This document shows, piece by piece, positions 59,441-64,000 of a stretch of DNA of 64,000 nucleotides. Position 1 is the first letter of the stretch. The number at the start of each line of letters is the position of its first letter. The DNA lies in assembly GCF_026745355.1 (NCBI RefSeq), contig NC_079208.1:22994622-23058621 (forward strand), written 5' to 3'. The stretch comes from Beta vulgaris subsp. vulgaris. Its lineage: Eukaryota > Streptophyta > Magnoliopsida > Caryophyllales > Amaranthaceae. The notes under the pieces were generated by a model, which was not told the origin of the DNA, did not search any database, and worked only from the letters and a program-made list of their open reading frames with translations. The translations under genes and the position numbers were made by a program.

Positions 59441-60336
59441 GAGGAAATACCTGGTATGCCTCCAAGGAGAGATGTAGAGTTCACCGTTGACCTAGTACCT
59501 GGGACTGGACCCATTTCGAAAGCCCCGTATCGGATGGCTCCGGCAGAAATGAATGAGTTAAAGAACCAGTTAGAGGAACTTCTAGAAAAGGGTATATTAG
59601 ACCTAGCATGTCGCCATGGGGAGCACCCGTCTATTTGTGAAAAAGAAGGATGGTAGCTTGAGGTTATGTATAGACTACCGGGAGTTGAACAATGTCACTG
59701 TGAAAAACAAGTATCCATTACCTAGGATTGATGATTTGTTCGACCAACTTCAGGGTGCGGGGATGTTCTCCAAAATTGACTTAAGGTCTGGTTACCATCA
59801 GTTGAGGATTGTTGATCATGATATACCTAAGACTGCCTTTCGAACCAGATATGGCCACTATGAGTTTACGGTTATGCCTTTTGGGTTAACAATGCACCTG
59901 CAGTTTTCATGGACCTTATGAATAGAATTTTCCGACCCTACCTAGACAAATTCGTCGTAGTGTTCATAGACGATATCCTGATCTATTCTAAGAACAAGGA
60001 GGAACATGAGGATCATTTGAGGGTCATTTTGCAGACACTTAGGGACAACCAACTATATGCAAAGTTTTCGAAATGTGAATTTTGGTTGGAAAGAGTGTCA
60101 TTTTTGGGTCATTTTATCTCTAAGGAGGGTGTATCAGTCGATCCTGCGAAAATCAAAGCCGTGAGTGAATGGCCTACTCCAAAGAATGTCACGGATATAC
60201 GAAGTTTCTTGGGTTTAGCCGGTTACTATAGGAGATTTGTGAAAGACTTCTCCAAAATAGCAAAACCTATGACAAACCTGATGAAGAAGGATTGTAGGTT
60301 TACCTGGAATGAGGACAGTGAGAAGGCCTTCCAAAC
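59441..60336 (+). pseudogene. Reverse transcriptase of element 2
   Basis: [18 protein letters not shown] and [10 protein letters not shown] lead in. Shifts near 59630 (a base lost in GAGCACCCGTC) and 59890 (TTAACAATGC for TTAACCAATGC) break it into three open parts. Motifs: [41 protein letters not shown], catalytic FIDDILIYS (about 59965) and [14 protein letters not shown]. Apart from two single-base losses all RT motifs are intact. Confidence 0.93.
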
Positions 60337-60845
60337 ACTCAAAGAGAGATTAACCTCAGCCCCTGTCCTAACCTTGCCTAATGGGAACGAAGGATATGAT
60401 GTGTATAGTGATGCATCCAAAAATGGGTTGGGTTGTGTTCTGATGCAAAACGGGAAAGTTATAGCTTATGCGTCCCGACAGTTGAAGCCATATGAAGTCA
60501 ATTACCCAACACATGACCTAGAACTGGCCGCCATAGTATTTGCACTCAAAATCTGGAGACACTACCTCTATGGAGTAACCTGCCGTATCTTCACCGATCA
60601 CAAAAGCCTTAAATATATCTTCACCCAGAAAGACCTCAACATGAGGCAGCGCAGATGGTTAGAGCTCATCAAGGACTATGACTTAGACATCCAATACCAT
60701 GAGGGTAAAGCCAACGTTGTTGCTGATGCGTTAAGTCGCAAGTCTAGCCATAGCCTGAATACATTAGTCGTTGCCGACAAACTTTGTGAGGAATTCTCTA
60801 GACTTCAGATAGAAGTTGTTCATGAAGGGGAGGTAGAAAGTTGCT
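60337..60845 (+). CDS. RNase H of element 2 (intact domain inside broken pol)
   Basis: Continues the RT frame without a break (open 59909-60847): [17 protein letters not shown] (first Asp), [17 protein letters not shown] (Glu), [14 protein letters not shown] (Asp) and [16 protein letters not shown] (last Asp). All four catalytic acidic positions are present, unlike the triplicated version in element 1. The frame is lost at TGA 60845, where the integrase N-terminal linker should continue. Confidence 0.9.
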
Positions 60846-61760
60846 GAGTGCCCTAACCATCGAACCTAACTTCCTAGAAGAGATAAGGGCGAGTCAACCT
60901 GGGGATGTGAAACTTGAGCGAGTCAAGGCAAAGCTTAAGGAGGGCAAAGCAGAGGGGTTTGCGATCCATGAGGATGGAGCATACGATATAAGGGTAGGTG
61001 GTGCGTGCCACAAAAGTGTGAAGAGCTGAAACAAAAGATAATGAGCGAGGGTCATAACACGACGTATTCTGTCCACCCAGGGGGAGATAAGTTGTATAAG
61101 GACCTCAAGAAGATGTTTTGGTGGCCTGGTATGAAGAGAGCAGTAGCTGATTTGTTTCCAAATGCTTAACATGCCAGAAAGTCAAAAGTGAACACAAGAG
61201 ACCTCAGGGAAAGATTCAACCCTTAGACATTCCGACTGGAAATGGGACTCGATATCCATGGACTTCGTTGTCGCCTTACCTAGGAGTCGGGGAGGCAATA
61301 ATACCATTTGGGTGATAGTGGATAGACTAACCAAGACAGCAAGGTTCATACCTATGAAAGATACGTGGAGTATGGAAGCCTTAGCCAAGGCTTATGTGAA
61401 AAATGTCATTCGATTGCATGGAGTACCCACAAGTATAGTATCAGATCGAGACTCTCGATTCCTGTCGAATTTCTGGAAAAAGGTCCAGGAAGCATTTGGT
61501 AGTGAGCTATTAATGAGTACAGCCTTTCACCCAGCTACCGATGGTCAAACAGAACGAACTATTCAGACCTTAGAGGACATGTTGCGAGCATGTGCTTTAG
61601 AATACCAAGGGTCATGGGAAGACCATTTGGACCTCATAGAATTCTCATACAACAACAGCTACCATGCTAGTATTAAGATGGCACCATTTGAAGCGTTGTA
61701 CGGGAGAAAGTGTCGTAGCCCTTTGTGTTGGAACGACATCAGTGAGACGTAGTGTTAGGA
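60846..61760 (+). pseudogene. Integrase of element 2
   Basis: The linker (EEIRASQPGDVKLERVK) is followed by a frame break at about 61000. Zinc region: EGHNTTYSVHPGG (both His, about 61045-61085), then KCLTCQKVK (both Cys) after a base loss near 61160. A base loss also lies near 61235, just before [14 protein letters not shown] (first Asp of the core). From 61258 the core is open: [12 protein letters not shown] (second Asp), [15 protein letters not shown] (Glu) and [19 protein letters not shown]-to-E spacing fits DD35E. A one-base loss near 61750 (GAGACGTAGTG) ends the frame. Confidence 0.93.
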
Positions 61761-62350
61761 CCTGATATGATTCAAGAGACGATGGATCAAGTGCGAGTCA
61801 TTCAAGAAAAGATTAAGACTGCACAGGACAGGCAAAAATCCTATGCGGACCAGAAGCGAAGGGACGAAAATTTCGAAGTTGGGGAAAAAGTGTTGCTTAA
61901 GGTGTCCCCAATGAAAGGAGTGATGCGATTCGGGAAAAAGGGGAAGCTAAGCCCTAAGTTCATAGGACCCTATGAGATACTGGCGAGGGTAGGGAAAGTT
62001 GCTTATCGCCTGGATTTACCCAACGACCTAGAAAGGGTCCATAACGTGTTTCACGTATCCCAACTCCGGAGTACGTACCTGATGCGTCACATGTCCTTGA
62101 ACCTGAAAACGTAGAGATAGACGAAACTTTGTCCTATGAGGAGAAACCTGTCCAGATCCTAGACCGCAAAGTGCGAAGTACGAGGAATAAGGACGTCAGA
62201 ATTGTCAAGGTGTTGTGGAGAAATCAAACTACCGAGGAAGCCACATGGGAAGCCGAAGATGCAATGCGTCTGAAGTACCCTGAGCTTTTCCAAGAGGTAC
62301 GTGAGTTACGGGGACGTAACTTTTCTTTTAAGGGGGGAAGAATGCGATAG
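61761..62350 (+). pseudogene. Integrase C-terminus with GPY/F module and chromodomain
   Basis: MIQETMDQVRVIQEKI leads to MRFGKKGKLSPKFIGPYEIL (GPY/F module, about 61920-61980) and VHNVFHVSQLR. A frameshift near 62080 ends this part. The chromodomain then reads intact from about 62129: EEKPVQILDRKV, VRIVKVLWRNQ, TEEATWEAEDAMRLKYPELF, ending at TAG 62348. The aromatic positions expected to hold a methylated lysine are only partly conserved in this group. Confidence 0.92.
62330..62340 (+). other. Upstream polypurine-like tract of element 2
   Basis: AAGGGGGGAAG overlaps the end of the chromodomain frame and is preceded by GTAACTTTTCTTTT, the sequence that normally precedes the LTR in this clade. 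The base after the tract is not the LTR start here: a further 209 bases separate it from the LTR at 62550. Confidence 0.7.
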
Positions 62351-62536
62351 AATTTCGCGCTTTCACCCTAAAGTATGTTAATTATGTTGATTATGTTAGT
62401 TATATGCTAGTTATGTGTGAAAATTGCTTATCTATTGTGTGAACGTTAGAAAACGCTTGTGAAATTTGGGACTTAGAAGTGCAAAAGATCGTCGTTAAGA
62501 CGGGCTACCTCAAAGTTTCGGGACGAAACTTCTTTT

Positions 62537-62549
62537 AAGGGGGGAAGCC
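62537..62549 (+). other. 3' polypurine tract of element 2
   Basis: AAGGGGGGAAGCC lies directly before TGTAATACTCC (LTR start) and is preceded by GGGACGAAACTTCTTTT, a near copy of the sequence before the upstream tract. Confidence 0.9.
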
Positions 62550-64000
62550 TGTAATACTCCGTATTTTTATACTAATTTCGTACTAATTAAGAAAATATAA
62601 AAGAATTAATAAAAAAGGTATTTTAATTTATTTACAAGTTAATAGGAATAAATTATTAGTAATATGAATTTGTTAGGAATTTCCGGAATTTTAAAAGAGT
62701 AACCTAATCGACCTAGGGTTACTACCTTTTGGAAGGGAGTATAAAAAGAAAAGGAGAGGAATTTCAGAAAACCCTAAACCTTTCTTCTCCCTCTCCTCAG
62801 CCGACTTCACTCTCTCCTCTCTCTTTTCGATTTTTCTCTCTCTCAGAATTTCTCTCTCTCTCTCGATCTCTCTCTCTCTCTCTCAGATTTTCTCTTCTCT
62901 CTCGGGATTCTCTCACCGTTTTCTTCGTTGGCTTCGTGCGAAAATTCCGACGAAGGCTACGAGTGGTGTCGCGCACAAGGGTTGGTGCGAAGAGTTCTGT
63001 CGGTGTTTGAGGGTCGCGCGGGCGTGGTCTCGAGTGGTGCGAACTCGCGCTGCGAGCGACGAGGGTGTGCCGAGGTTGCGAGCGACGAGGGTGTGCCGAG
63101 GTTGTGGTTCGAGGTTTTGGTACGAAAGGCGTGCGGGTGTGTCGAAGGTGTTGTGCGAAGGGTCGAAGGAGTTTGGTGCGAAGAGTTGTGCGGTGATTCG
63201 AGGGAGTCGTGCGTGTGTTGTTGTGCGTAGGTCGAGAGCGAGCGAAGGGTGCGTCGCTGCTGTGCGCGCCAGCGAACCGAAGAAGGCTCGAGTGGGCTGT
63301 GTGGCGAGCGAAGGCCACCGGAGTTCCGTCGCCGGAATTTTGTGCCGGCGAAAGTCAGTGGTATAATTTTGTACTTAACTTAGTATGTCAGTTTATTAAT
63401 TATTCTTATATTTACTGTTTCGTAGTTAAGAAAGGTTTGTAAATTATAATTAATAATTAGAGTGTTTAGTAATTTATTAGATTGTTAACTAATTAAGTTA
63501 TTGTTCTGTTTTAAGTATAAATTCTGGTTAGGTTTGTAATTGGAATAAGTTGGAAGTAGGAAAAGGGTGCCTTATTGTTAGTTACATTATTATTGTTTCA
63601 TGAGTAATCTGTTTCATGAAATCTGACTTTGGACATGGAACTTACCTTTGGACATGGAACTTACCTTTTGGACATGGAACCTACTCTTGGACATATGACT
63701 TACTTTGGACATATGACTTACCTTGGACATATGACTTGACTTTTGGACATAAGACAGGTTGGACTTATGACATTTTGGATTGGTAAAATAGTGGACTAAT
63801 GTTACTAAATAACTTAGTTATTCACTAATTCTGACTTCTAAAAGGCGTTAAATTCACTAGATTAGAATTATAACGAAAGTTCTGGAATAAGGTTTTAACT
63901 ATTGCGTAATTCGAATCGTTAGATCGTTATGGTCTTAGTACGTAGTAGTTGTTAGTGTTATCAAGGACGTAACACTAAAGCTTTGTTTTAACGATTTAGG
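62550..64000 (+). repeat. 3' LTR of element 2 (right end outside window)
   Basis: The first 1451 bases match 53500-54950 closely, including TATA box, CT-rich stretch, GTGCGA-rich segment and TTTGGACAT repeats. Differences are mostly one-base indels in runs. The remaining ~1.15 kb and the target duplication are beyond the window. Confidence 0.95.

Larger units (their letters stand above)
53500..64000 (+). mobile_element. Ty3/gypsy chromovirus, Tekay/Del-like (element 2), right end outside window
   Basis: 5' LTR 53500-56095, primer site, an unrecognised pre-gag ORF, gag, PR, RT, RH, IN and chromodomain, two polypurine tracts and a 3' LTR starting at 62550. The two LTRs are alike by eye, with few substitutions and scattered one-base indels, so insertion is recent compared with element 1. 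Pol is collinear and almost complete, broken mainly by single-base shifts, some of which may be sequencing errors. It inserted into the last exon of the U6 extra gene, so it is younger than the array. Confidence 0.95.

Overview
This 64 kb window is plant nuclear DNA made almost entirely of Ty3/gypsy LTR retrotransposons in various states of decay. I found no convincing single-copy host gene, no RNA gene and nothing bacterial. The evidence for a flowering plant is the presence of two chromovirus families with an initiator-Met tRNA type primer site and a chromodomain integrase, and a Tat-lineage element with a second (archaeal-type) RNase H and an antisense, intron-containing extra gene. The species cannot be told from the sequence.

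Layout. (1) 1-9796: a heavily broken Tekay/Del-like chromovirus on the + strand. Its 5' LTR runs off the left edge and its 3' LTR ends at 9796. The two LTRs look alike in only one ~270 bp block. (2) 9797-12034: a diverged, inverted fragment of a Tat-lineage element (antisense extra gene, polypurine tract, LTR piece), cut by the chromovirus. (3) 12253-53499: a head-to-tail array of six units (U1-U6), each about 7.73 kb. Each unit reads, on the + strand: AT-rich segment, Tat LTR remnant (- strand), an extra gene with its own TATA box and introns (+ strand, PF04195-like 'putative gypsy type transposon' domain plus coiled coil), a spacer with hairpins and short direct repeats, and the end of Tat pol (- strand: dual RNase H and integrase). 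Gag, protease and reverse transcriptase are absent from every unit, because pol stops abruptly inside RNase H at the unit boundary. A 500-N gap (34396-34895) sits across the U3/U4 boundary and is shorter than the sequence that should be there. (4) 53500-64000: a younger Tekay/Del-like chromovirus inserted in the last exon of the U6 extra gene. It carries an unrecognised acidic ORF before gag, a duplicated polypurine tract, and a 3' LTR that continues past the right edge.

How it fits together. All array units share the same nonsense changes in the extra gene and the same missing integrase zinc-finger histidine, and most share a nonsense codon in integrase. The duplicated module was therefore already dead when it spread by DNA-level tandem duplication rather than by retrotransposition. 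Diagnostic variants sort the units as A-B-B-A-B-B, suggesting that blocks of units were duplicated or converted together. U1 is the left end of the array: its left flank differs from all other junctions. The most unusual thing here is this macrosatellite-like amplification of a truncated Tat element carrying a convergently oriented, intron-bearing gene. Next in interest are the pre-gag acidic ORF of the second chromovirus and the triplicated RNase H segment and mosaic LTRs of the first. Many single-base indels, densest next to the gap, look like sequencing or polishing error, so reading-frame claims in individual copies are weaker than claims shared by several copies.
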